From the NCBI GenBank assembly GCA_035543875.1, contig DATKIY010000119.1, positions 1 to 7,409 of the forward strand: a DNA stretch of 7,409 nucleotides. The letters run 5' to 3'. The notes under the pieces are model-generated. The model saw nothing but the letters and a program-made list of their open reading frames with translations, made no database searches and was not told where the DNA came from. This DNA is from DATKIY01 sp035543875. Lineage in GTDB: Bacteria > Actinomycetota > Actinomycetes > JAHEKZ01. The position numbers and the translations under genes are program-made. Positions 1 through 5,948 of the stretch are shown here, piece after piece. The first letter of the stretch is position 1. The number at the start of each line of letters is the position of its first letter.

Positions 1-31
1 CTGGATGCTTGTCCAGATTCGCTCGCGTCAT
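1..31 (-). CDS. menG: Demethylmenaquinone methyltransferase, N-terminal fragment (runs off left edge)
   Basis: An ATG at 31-29 on the minus strand opens a frame that leaves the window after ten codons and reads MTRANLDKHP. From memory of the family, actinobacterial MenG/UbiE proteins begin with almost this string (M-[ST]-R-A-x-L-D-K-x-P), followed by a segment on VAxMFDxVAxxYDLTN that would lie outside the window. The enzyme uses S-adenosylmethionine to methylate demethylmenaquinone, the last step of menaquinone synthesis, at the cytoplasmic membrane face. A GGGAG ribosome-binding-like sequence (minus strand, 47-43) lies 11 nt upstream, slightly far but usable. The setting next to menF, menD, menC, menB and menE supports the call strongly. 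Only ten residues are visible, so identity rests on a short match plus context. Confidence 0.72.
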   Translation of the reverse strand, partial: MTRANLDKHP

Positions 32-35
32 GACG
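26..35. repeat. 10-bp perfect palindrome over the menG start codon
   Basis: CGTCATGACG is a perfect inverted repeat whose centre is the menG ATG. It could be a regulator site at the start codon. A 10-bp palindrome can also arise by chance, so the functional reading is weak. Confidence 0.3.
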
Positions 36-47
36 ACAATTTCTCCC

Positions 48-53
48 ATATTA
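48..53 (-). promoter_or_regulatory. Candidate -10 element for menG
   Basis: On the minus strand this reads TAATAT, a TANNNT hexamer in the most AT-rich stretch of the intergenic region (about 36-70). Transcription would start near position 41, leaving a leader of about 10 nt before the menG ATG; the GGGAG at 47-43 would then fall at the very start of the transcript or just outside it. No good -35 hexamer is present; the -35 position falls on the left copy of the GCCGTTCGGA repeat, which would fit an activator-dependent or regulated promoter. Confidence 0.35.
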
Positions 54-70
54 ATTTGCCTTCATTTAAG

Positions 71-106
71 GCCGTTCGGATCTTCACCAAAGCCGTTCGG
101 ACGGCT
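71..106. repeat. Operator-like direct repeat and palindrome between menG and the propeller gene
   Basis: The 10-mer GCCGTTCGGA occurs at 71-80 and exactly again at 92-101, a 21-bp step, about two turns of the DNA helix. The right copy lies within a perfect inverted repeat at 91-106, AGCCGTTCGGACGGCT, with a 6-bp stem and 4-nt loop. Two identical boxes on the same helical face in a divergent intergenic region are the usual form of a transcription-factor site. The regulator is not identifiable from the sequence. A hairpin function for the palindrome in RNA is possible, but there is no T-tract after it. Confidence 0.5.
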
Positions 107-111
107 AGGTT
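83..111 (+). promoter_or_regulatory. Candidate promoter of the propeller gene
   Basis: TTCACC at 83-88 (four of six matches to TTGACA) and TAGGTT at 106-111 (TANNNT) are 17 bp apart. The predicted start is near 118, giving a leader of about 60 nt. The 91-106 palindrome fills the spacer, so a bound protein there would block RNA polymerase. A second TANNNT (TAGTTT, 143-148) is an alternative without a recognisable -35. Confidence 0.33.
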
Positions 112-164
112 TCCCACTACAAGTAGGGGTTTCATCACCCAATAGTTTCCGTAGGGGGGAGACC

Positions 165-172
165 AGGGGGAG
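165..172 (+). promoter_or_regulatory. Shine-Dalgarno site that fixes a GTG start
   Basis: AGGGGGAG ends 5 nt before the GTG at 178. The same GGGGGAGA string occurs 12 bp upstream at 155-162, so the purine run is duplicated. The nearby ATG at 173 abuts the site directly and is in another frame, so GTG 178 is the better start. Confidence 0.65.
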
Positions 173-177
173 ATGTC

Positions 178-1458
178 GTGCGATTTAGTCGTTCCGTTGC
201 TCTTGTCACATTAGCGCTGACTGTCGGCGCAACCACCGTCGGAGTTCAACCCGCATTCTCACTCAGTGCACCGCTCACTCAAGTTGTCTCAGACAATCCG
301 GTTGACAACACTCCAGACGTTTTGGATGGCACGGTCTACGCGATTGCCGAGGTCGGTAACCGGGTAGTGGTGGCCGGAAGCTTCACGAAGGTGCAGCGTC
401 CCGGGGCGATCGTCACGCGAAATCTAGTAAATATTTTTGCTTACAACCCGAACACGGGCAAGATCGACATGAAGTTCCAGCCTGCCGTCGACGGGCCGGT
501 GGAAACGGTCGCGGCGGCTCCCGGCGGCACCGACGTCATCGTCGGCGGGTACTTCGCGAACGTCAATGGCAGCCCTCGTCGCGGGCTCGTGAGTCTCTCG
601 ATGGCCGACGGCAGCACCAACTCGTCCTTTGTTGGAAAGACCAACGCGGCCGTCCACAAGATCCTGGTTCGCGGCAACAAACTGATCGTCGGTGGTCGGT
701 TCACCAAGGTCAACGACGTGACCCACCTCGGACTCGCAGTCATGGACGCCACCACGGGGCAGCTCGACTCCAACTTCAATATTGGCGTCGAAGGAAGCCG
801 CAAACCATCGCTACTCCCCATACCCATCGTTTTCGAGATGGACGCGACGGCTGACGGCAGTCGGCTCATCATCCTCGGGAACTTCTTGACGGTAAATGGC
901 CTCGATCACAACCAGGTCGCCATCATCAATATGACGAACTACACGGTGATGCCGTGGGCCAGTACGGAAACCGAGAGTATGTGTGGCAGCAGCGTGTCGT
1001 TCTTCTTCGCCGACGTTGAAATCGACCCGACCGGCACGTTCTTTGCGCTGGTAGCTAGGGGTGGCTACTCGAGTACCGATCTGTGCGACACGGTCACGAG
1101 GTGGGAGCTCGACGGAACGGACACCAGCGCAGAGCCAACATGGACCAACTGGACAGGTGGCGACACGTTGTGGTCAGTAGCCGTCACTCCGGCGGCCGTT
1201 TACATCGCCGGACACCCGCGTTGGCTCGACAACTACGGGTGCAACAACACGAAGTGCCCGGGGTCTGTTGACCGCGAAGGAATCGCCGCGGTCGATCCTG
1301 CGACCGGTGAGGTGTTGGCCTGGAACCCAGGTCGCGCGCGCGGCGTCGGCGCCCAGGAGCTCGTGGCGACCAACCGCGGCCTGTACGTGGGTTCCGACAC
1401 CGAACGAATCGGAGGCGAGATCCACAAGCGGCTGGCGATGTTCCCCTCACTGGGCTGA
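178..1458 (+). CDS. Secreted beta-propeller-like protein (DUF5122/delta-60-type repeats), function unknown
   Basis: The 426-residue product starts with a signal peptide: basic residues R2 and R5, a hydrophobic stretch at about 7-23, and a likely signal peptidase I site after A-F-S at 28. No C-terminal membrane anchor or sortase signal is visible, so it is probably released or loosely wall-bound. The mature part carries repeats built on a V-x-V-x-G-G-x-F-x-x-V strand, seen at about 63 (VVVAGSFTKV), 120 (VIVGGYFANV), 169 (LIVGGRFTKV), 230 (LIILGNFLTV), and more degenerate at 288, 341 and 402. The 49-61 residue spacing and roughly seven copies suggest a propeller fold. Between repeats come segments such as D-A-T-T-G-Q-L-D-S-N-F and D-P-A-T-G-E-V-L-A-W. 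The only cysteines are C269, C303, C355 and C360, which could form disulfides outside the cell. No catalytic signature is visible. It lies between menG and menF in the same direction as menF, but nothing in it points to quinone chemistry. Repeat class is fairly sure; role is unknown. Confidence 0.85.
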   Translation: MRFSRSVALVTLALTVGATTVGVQPAFSLSAPLTQVVSDNPVDNTPDVLDGTVYAIAEVGNRVVVAGSFTKVQRPGAIVTRNLVNIFAYNPNTGKIDMKFQPAVDGPVETVAAAPGGTDVIVGGYFANVNGSPRRGLVSLSMADGSTNSSFVGKTNAAVHKILVRGNKLIVGGRFTKVNDVTHLGLAVMDATTGQLDSNFNIGVEGSRKPSLLPIPIVFEMDATADGSRLIILGNFLTVNGLDHNQVAIINMTNYTVMPWASTETESMCGSSVSFFFADVEIDPTGTFFALVARGGYSSTDLCDTVTRWELDGTDTSAEPTWTNWTGGDTLWSVAVTPAAVYIAGHPRWLDNYGCNNTKCPGSVDREGIAAVDPATGEVLAWNPGRARGVGAQELVATNRGLYVGSDTERIGGEIHKRLAMFPSLG

Positions 1459-1482
1459 CGCGCCGTATCACTGCCGCACACG

Positions 1483-1488
1483 TAGTCT
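1483..1488 (+). promoter_or_regulatory. Candidate -10 element for leaderless menF
   Basis: TAGTCT matches TANNNT and is followed by 8 nt and then the menF GTG at 1497. Transcription would begin at or within a base or two of the start codon, giving a leaderless mRNA, a common arrangement in actinobacteria. This agrees with the lack of any purine-rich ribosome-binding site before the GTG. No convincing -35 was found (CTGACG at 1455-1460 is 22 bp away). Confidence 0.45.
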
Positions 1489-1496
1489 TACGCGTT

Positions 1497-2762
1497 GTGA
1501 GCAGTTCGACGGAATGGGCACCCACCAGCACCCGCGCGCAGGTGCGATCGGTGCCCATTCCGGATCCCGGCCCGCTACTCGACCGGCTCCCGCACCAAAA
1601 CGCACTGGCTTGGATGCGCGGGTCCGACGGTTTCGTTGCCTGGGGCGAGTACGAACGCTTCGAATCGAGCGGCCCTTCTCGTTTTAACGACGCCCAAGAC
1701 TGGTGGAACGAAGTGGTGGCCGCCCTAGACATCGACGATCTAGTCGGTGTCCCCGGTTCAGGTCCGGTCGCATTCGCCTCGTTCACGTTCGACGACGGAC
1801 CGAGTAGTTCCGTCGTGATCGTGCCGGAAGTCATCGTCGGTCGCCGCGACGGCGCCTCCTGGATCACCACGATCGGTGATGGCAAACCCGACCCAACGAT
1901 CGAAGCGGTCAGACCACCGAGCGGGGTTCGTTACGCAGACGGCGACATGACGTCAGCCCGTTACGAGGCGGCCGTCGCTGATGCGGTGAACCGGATCGAC
2001 TCGACTGTGCTGGAAAAGGTGGTGTTGGCGCGAGACCTAATCGCGACCGCAGACGAACCGGTCGATGGTCGCGCCTTGCTCCCGCCGCTTGCGGCGCGGT
2101 ACCCGAGTTGTTGGACGTTCGCGGTCGATGGCTTGGTGGGAGCAACACCGGAGTTACTCGTGCGGCGCACAGCCGACCACATCGTCTCGCGCGTCTTGGC
2201 CGGAACCACGAGTCGAGCGCCAGACGCCGTTGTCGACGCGCAGCACGCGGCCGAGCTGCTCAGTTCCGGTAAGGATCGGATCGAGCATGAGCTCGCCGTG
2301 CGGTCGGTCGCTGACTCACTAGGTCCGTACTGCTCTGACCTGGTTGTTCCCCGAGCGCCCGAGGTGGTACGCCTCGCGAACGTGCAGCACCTACAAACCG
2401 ACGTCACCGGTCGACTAGCCAACGGCGAGTCCGCACTTGACTTAGCGGCAGCCCTTCACCCCACCGCCGCGGTGTGCGGCACGCCAACTCAGCGAGCGCG
2501 TCAAGTTATCCGCGACATCGAGAGCATGGACCGCGGACGCTACGCGGGTCCGGTCGGATGGATGGATGCACGTGGCGACGGCGCATTTGGAATCGCCCTA
2601 CGATGCGCACAAATCCTGACCGACGACCCACGCACACTTCGCATGTTTGCCGGCTGTGGAATCGTCGCTGAGTCTTCCCCTAACGCAGAACTCGCAGAGT
2701 CGCAGACGAAGCTACTCGCGATCCGCGACGCACTGGAAAGTGCCGCTACGGGATTGACTTGA
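1497..2762 (+). CDS. menF: Isochorismate synthase MenF
   Basis: This 421-residue protein belongs to the chorismate-utilising family (MenF/EntC/DhbC) and converts chorismate to isochorismate, the first committed step of menaquinone synthesis, with Mg2+ in the cytoplasm. The C-terminal catalytic domain (about 150-415) holds the family landmarks: K174 in VLEKVVLAR (general base in MenF/EntC), E219 in GATPELLVR (general acid), AGTTSR at 235-240, the metal-binding E263 in KDRIEHEL, HPTAAVCGTP at 321-330, DRGRYAGPVGW at 345-355, and AGCGIVAESSPNAELAES at 385-402 with the second set of metal glutamates. The N-terminal 150 residues are the variable part. Length is normal for the family. The GTG start has no ribosome-binding site but has a -10-like hexamer 8 nt upstream. 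Related enzymes feeding siderophore or salicylate synthesis look similar; the surrounding men genes settle the role. The stop lies inside the 3' end of the convergent small gene. Confidence 0.93.
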   Translation: MSSSTEWAPTSTRAQVRSVPIPDPGPLLDRLPHQNALAWMRGSDGFVAWGEYERFESSGPSRFNDAQDWWNEVVAALDIDDLVGVPGSGPVAFASFTFDDGPSSSVVIVPEVIVGRRDGASWITTIGDGKPDPTIEAVRPPSGVRYADGDMTSARYEAAVADAVNRIDSTVLEKVVLARDLIATADEPVDGRALLPPLAARYPSCWTFAVDGLVGATPELLVRRTADHIVSRVLAGTTSRAPDAVVDAQHAAELLSSGKDRIEHELAVRSVADSLGPYCSDLVVPRAPEVVRLANVQHLQTDVTGRLANGESALDLAAALHPTAAVCGTPTQRARQVIRDIESMDRGRYAGPVGWMDARGDGAFGIALRCAQILTDDPRTLRMFAGCGIVAESSPNAELAESQTKLLAIRDALESAATGLT

Positions 2763-3183
2763 TTTGACTCTCGATTAGCTCGCGGTCCTCGGCATCGTCC
2801 ACCTCAGCAAGCAGCGCATGCGCGCGCGCAATCCAAGCGTCCTTCTCCTCGTCGTGGTCGGCCGCCGCGTGCGCTCGCGCCAATCCCTCGCACGTTGACG
2901 CGACCAACCAGGTGGGCACGTCTGACGTTGAAGCACGCTCATATGCGGCAGTGGCGAAATCCAACGCCAACGAAGCGTGTCCAAGCAGCGCCGCGACGTG
3001 TGCAACTTGCCAGTCTCCAGTCACAGCTTGTTCGGCACCCCCAATGCCTTCCCACAAGGCGCGGCTTCCGGCCGCTTGGGTGAGCATCTGACGTTCTTCG
3101 TCGGGAGTCCTGTCAGCTTTGTCGATCAGGTCCCATGCACCGTTGAACATTTGGACGGCGAGTGCGCGCTGTGAATCAGTCAT
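2746..3183 (-). CDS. Small TPR-like helical protein of unknown function, last gene of the menBCD unit
   Basis: The preferred start is ATG 3183, giving 145 residues (MTDSQRALAV...); an in-frame ATG at 3195 would add four. The 3183 start is favoured because a TATGCT hexamer lies 7 nt upstream, as in a leaderless promoter, and would overlap the longer start. The protein is almost wholly helical, rich in Ala, Asp and Glu, without signal peptide or membrane segment. Two helix pairs are recognisable: GDWQVAHVAALLGHASLAL at about 56-74 leading into FATAAYERA, and CEGLARAHAAADHDEE at about 98-113 followed by KDAWIARAHALLAEV. The A-x-x-x-G-x-x-x-x-A-L spacing is that of tetratricopeptide-type repeats. 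Similar short proteins are widespread in actinobacteria, but I know of no assigned function. It follows menD by about 66 bp on the same strand. A protein-protein scaffold role is a guess. Its last 17 bp overlap menF tail to tail. Confidence 0.8.
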   Translation of the reverse strand: MTDSQRALAVQMFNGAWDLIDKADRTPDEERQMLTQAAGSRALWEGIGGAEQAVTGDWQVAHVAALLGHASLALDFATAAYERASTSDVPTWLVASTCEGLARAHAAADHDEEKDAWIARAHALLAEVDDAEDRELIESQIKSIP

Positions 3184-3190
3184 GAATCTG

Positions 3191-3196
3191 AGCATA
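3191..3196 (-). promoter_or_regulatory. Candidate -10 element for leaderless small gene
   Basis: Minus-strand TATGCT is followed by 7 nt and ATG 3183. There is no ribosome-binding site before either possible ATG. This suggests an internal promoter allowing the small gene to be expressed apart from menD. The -35 region is poor. Confidence 0.42.
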
Positions 3197-3224
3197 GGCC
3201 GACGGCCGCGACGACTCCAGAGAT

Positions 3225-3242
3225 GTCGGCATCCGAGCCGAC
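3225..3242 (-). terminator. Stem-loop just after menD (weak terminator or processing hairpin)
   Basis: GTCGGC and GCCGAC form a perfect 6-bp stem around a 6-nt loop, starting 8 nt past the menD stop. No T-tract follows on the minus strand, so intrinsic termination is doubtful. The hairpin may partly terminate, pause or protect the menBCD message before the small gene. A further copy of one arm lies at 3198-3203, allowing an alternative fold. Confidence 0.35.
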
Positions 3243-3249
3243 CAGGAAC

Positions 3250-4944
3250 TCAGCCTGTCTCGACGGCCTCGACAGCCTCGCGCATCAGGCGATGAGTCTT
3301 CGCGGTCTCCGTGCGATCCGCGCGCACCTCGACGACTTGCATGCGTTCGCGTGGATCCAACGTCGCTGACAGCAGCTCACTAGCGTCAGTGACACGAGTA
3401 TGAGGAATGCGGTGTGCTCCGCACAGCGCGGCCAGATCGGTTCCCTGCGGTGTGCCAAACAACTTTTCGAACGTCGGCCTGCTGACCGATGACGAGGGTT
3501 CAAGCAGTTCGAAGATCCCTCCCCCGTCATTGTTCAGCACGACGACAGCTAGGTGCGGACGCTCGTCTTCTGGAATCGAAAGAGCGTTGCTGTCATGCAG
3601 GAACGTCAGGTCTCCCAGCAAGGCGACGGCAGCACCACCACCATCGCGCTGCCAAGCCATCGCTGCGCCCACTGCTGCCGATGTCGTGCCGTCAATTCCT
3701 GCCGCGCCACGATTGGCCACCACGGTCACTCCGTCTCGAGCACGCGAGCTCAAGAACAAATGGCGAATCGGGAGAGAGGAACCGGCGAACAACAGTGCGT
3801 CGGCTGGCAGTCCAGCGTGAAGCGCGCGCACCAGATGCTGTTCCGCACTCGGCGACTCATCTAGAACGGCATCCACGTGCTTGCGGGCGATCGATTCCGC
3901 AGTCCGCCACGCGTCGAGCCACTCCACGTCTGGTACATGCCGGCCATCATTCGATGGCAGGGATGGAAAGACCCGTCGAACCCGACGTGCGGGATCTGGC
4001 CAGACACCCTCAGATGCCACGGCAGAGACTTCCACCTGCTCGTCGTGCATGGCTCCCAGGACCGCGCGTGAAACTGTGGGGCGACCAACCACCATCAAGT
4101 GTTCTGGCTTCAGCCGGTTCCAGAATTGCGGAACCCCCAGGAGCCAGCCACCAGTAGTGACTGCGTTCGGCCCTCTCGCCGCATTTCCTGACGGCTCACT
4201 GATGACCGGCCAGCCATGTTCCTCAGCCATCAACGCCGCTGCCTTCCCCTCAGCCGGAAGGCAGTCGCCCACGATCATGAGGGTCCGAGCCGGAAGTGTT
4301 GTTACAGCTGAGGAATCCGCTGGTAGCCGATGAACCTCGGTCCAAGCTTCACCATTGGCACGGCCATCGAGTGGTTCTAGCCAATCGCGCGAATCGTCAG
4401 GCACTAGCGGTTCGCGCATTGGCAGATTCAGGTGCACCGGGCCGGATGCACCCGACTGTCCAGACGCGAGCGCGAGTGCGTACGAGACGGTTGACCGCCA
4501 GTAGTCGTTCTGCCCAGCTCGGGCCTCGGGCACACCGACATCGACAACAGACCTGACGTAGTCACCGAAGATGCCGACCTGGTTGATGGTTTGGTTCGCA
4601 CCCACCCCACGCAGCTCAGGCGGGCGATCGGCAGTGAGCAGAATCAGGGGGACATGGCTGTAGCTGGCCTCGACGACAGCGGGCAGCAGGTTCGCGACCG
4701 CCGTACCCGACGTGGTGAGCACGGCCACTGGTCGCCGAGAAACCTTCGCCAGCCCGATCGCGAGGAAACCCGCCGTCCGCTCATCAATCCGTACATGCAA
4801 GTGAATGCGGCCGGCGTCGACTTCCTTGGCAAACGCAAGCGCCACCGGCGTCGAACGCGATCCGGGAGACAACACAACGTCCTGGACGCCGCCACGCAGG
4901 AGCTCGTCGACAAGAACCGTCGCAAACGCCGTCGACGGGTTCAA
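3250..4944 (-). CDS. menD: SEPHCHC synthase MenD
   Basis: The 564-residue thiamine-diphosphate enzyme decarboxylates 2-oxoglutarate and adds the succinyl unit to isochorismate, giving SEPHCHC, the product that follows MenF. Visible landmarks, in order: SPGSRSTP at 26-33; the cofactor-activating glutamate E55 in RIDERTAGF; TTSGTAVANLLPA at 77-89; LTADRPPELRGVGANQTINQ at 103-122; a central domain at about 200-330; NRGAAGIDGT at 411-420; and the ThDP/Mg motif from G444-D445 (GDLTFLHD) to NNDGGGIF at 471-478. Length is typical. The start is TTG: its codon overlaps the menC stop in the tetranucleotide TTGA, and a perfect GGAGG lies 6 nt upstream, so translation is very likely coupled to menC. Expected to act as a cytoplasmic oligomer. 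Identity is not in doubt. Confidence 0.97.
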   Translation of the reverse strand: MNPSTAFATVLVDELLRGGVQDVVLSPGSRSTPVALAFAKEVDAGRIHLHVRIDERTAGFLAIGLAKVSRRPVAVLTTSGTAVANLLPAVVEASYSHVPLILLTADRPPELRGVGANQTINQVGIFGDYVRSVVDVGVPEARAGQNDYWRSTVSYALALASGQSGASGPVHLNLPMREPLVPDDSRDWLEPLDGRANGEAWTEVHRLPADSSAVTTLPARTLMIVGDCLPAEGKAAALMAEEHGWPVISEPSGNAARGPNAVTTGGWLLGVPQFWNRLKPEHLMVVGRPTVSRAVLGAMHDEQVEVSAVASEGVWPDPARRVRRVFPSLPSNDGRHVPDVEWLDAWRTAESIARKHVDAVLDESPSAEQHLVRALHAGLPADALLFAGSSLPIRHLFLSSRARDGVTVVANRGAAGIDGTTSAAVGAAMAWQRDGGGAAVALLGDLTFLHDSNALSIPEDERPHLAVVVLNNDGGGIFELLEPSSSVSRPTFEKLFGTPQGTDLAALCGAHRIPHTRVTDASELLSATLDPRERMQVVEVRADRTETAKTHRLMREAVEAVETG

Positions 4945-5942
4945 CGAGTACCTCCACGGTGGGCGACAGCACGTTCCTCGAGCGCTTGGTATGAGTCAGC
5001 GAGATGAGACCGCCAGCGTGCCACCTGCTCCGGCGAGGCCGCTACCGCCTCCAACGTCTGGTCGTCGGGAGCGACCGATCGCGGTCGGATCCTCCCCCCA
5101 GCCGGCACCATCGGGTTGGTGGTGACATCTGCGGCCAACAGGAGACCGCTGCCGAGTCCGCAGGCGAACGGGAGCGAAGGAAGCGCGGCTGCGAGGGCTG
5201 CTCCAGCGGCCAGCCCAACAGACGTGTCGAGTGCACTCGAAACAACGGCGGGCAGCTCATACTTCTCGACCAGTGCGAGCGCTACGTTCACGCCGCCAAG
5301 TGGCGCGACCTTCACGATCACAATGTCCGCCGCCGCCTTGAGCCCGACGACCTGCTCCGGGTGATCGGCCTTGCGGATGCCCTCATCTACGGCGACTCGG
5401 ACGTCTGTCAACCGACGCACCTCGGCACACTCAGCCACGGTCCGACATGGCTGCTCCACATATTCGAGGTCGTACCGGTTCAAGGTCTTCAGCGCGCCCA
5501 CCGCATCGTCGACCGACCATGCGCCGTTTGCGTCGATTCGTACCTGTCCCGCGGCACCAACCGCGTTACGAACGGCAGCCACACGCGCGACATCACTGTC
5601 GAACGAGCTACGAGAAGCCGCGACCTTTACCTTGACCGAGGAGCAACCGGATTCGGCCACCAGACGCTCGGCCGTCTCCGGTGAGACCTCGGGCACAATC
5701 GCGTTGACCGCAATCTCATCGCGCACTCCTTGCGGCCAGCCCTGCCAGGCAGCTTCGATGGCCGCGGCCAGCCAACGCGAGGACTCGCTTGGTCCATACT
5801 CGACAAACGGCGCGAACTCACCCCACCCAGCTGGGCCTTGAATGAGCATTCCCTCCCGATGCGTAACTCCGCGGAACGGAAGCCGCAGCGGCAAGGAAAA
5901 AACCTGAGCGTTCGCCAGGATCTCAGCCAGGTCAGGCAGCAC
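4941..5942 (-). CDS. menC: o-Succinylbenzoate synthase MenC
   Basis: This 333-residue enolase-superfamily enzyme dehydrates SHCHC to o-succinylbenzoate. The N-terminal capping domain shows LPFRGVTHREGMLIQGPAGW at 21-40, followed by GEFAPF, a stretch typical of actinobacterial MenC. The barrel carries the catalytic set: K104-V-K106 (KxK, the second lysine catalytic), metal ligands D137 (VRIDANGAW), E163 (YVEQPC) and D186 (VAVDEG), and the opposite lysine K211 (IVKVAPLGG). All expected residues are present. The start is GTG at 5942, 6 bp after the menB stop, with no clear ribosome-binding site, so it probably depends on ribosomes finishing menB. No better start is visible, since the next methionine (residue 32) would remove conserved sequence. 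The 3' end overlaps the menD start. Promiscuous N-acylamino acid racemase activity occurs in relatives; context favours OSB synthesis. Confidence 0.95.
   Translation of the reverse strand: MLPDLAEILANAQVFSLPLRLPFRGVTHREGMLIQGPAGWGEFAPFVEYGPSESSRWLAAAIEAAWQGWPQGVRDEIAVNAIVPEVSPETAERLVAESGCSSVKVKVAASRSSFDSDVARVAAVRNAVGAAGQVRIDANGAWSVDDAVGALKTLNRYDLEYVEQPCRTVAECAEVRRLTDVRVAVDEGIRKADHPEQVVGLKAAADIVIVKVAPLGGVNVALALVEKYELPAVVSSALDTSVGLAAGAALAAALPSLPFACGLGSGLLLAADVTTNPMVPAGGRIRPRSVAPDDQTLEAVAASPEQVARWRSHLADSYQALEERAVAHRGGTR
4951..4955 (-). promoter_or_regulatory. Strong Shine-Dalgarno for the TTG start of menD
   Basis: GGAGG on the minus strand, inside the last codons of menC, stands 6 nt before TTG 4944-4942. 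It is the best ribosome-binding site in the unit and it decides the unusual start codon. Confidence 0.85.
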
Positions 5943-5948
5943 CGGTAC

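Noticed and set aside
1..16. CTGGA/TCCAG inverted repeat as a terminator
   Set aside because: It lies inside the menG coding start, has only a 5-bp stem and no T-tract.
173..214. ATG at 173 as the start of the propeller gene or of a separate gene
   Set aside because: It is out of frame, stops after 13 codons, and directly abuts the Shine-Dalgarno site; GTG 178 leads straight into a good signal peptide.
1184..1885. 233-codon minus-strand open frame
   Set aside because: It spans the end of the propeller gene and the start of menF in antisense. Its product is rich in Arg, Ser and Pro with no recognisable domain, as expected for a shadow frame in GC-rich DNA.
1497..2762. Anthranilate, aminodeoxychorismate or salicylate synthase instead of MenF
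   Set aside because: The sequence follows the MenF/EntC/DhbC pattern around the general base and acid residues, there is no glutaminase partner, and all neighbours belong to menaquinone synthesis.
2752..2769. Imperfect GATTGACTT/GATTTGACT tandem at the menF end
   Set aside because: It encodes the C-terminal residues of the small gene and is too short and imperfect to call a repeat element.
2746..3183. The small gene as the missing MenH (SHCHC synthase)
   Set aside because: MenH is an alpha/beta-hydrolase of about 250 residues with a G-x-S-x-G motif; this product is short, all-helical and lacks it.
3489..4157. 222-codon plus-strand open frame
   Set aside because: Lies wholly antisense to menD, whose motifs are intact. 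The product is low-complexity Arg, His and Pro-rich sequence.
5004..5684. 226-codon plus-strand open frame
   Set aside because: Antisense shadow of menC, which has all its catalytic residues.
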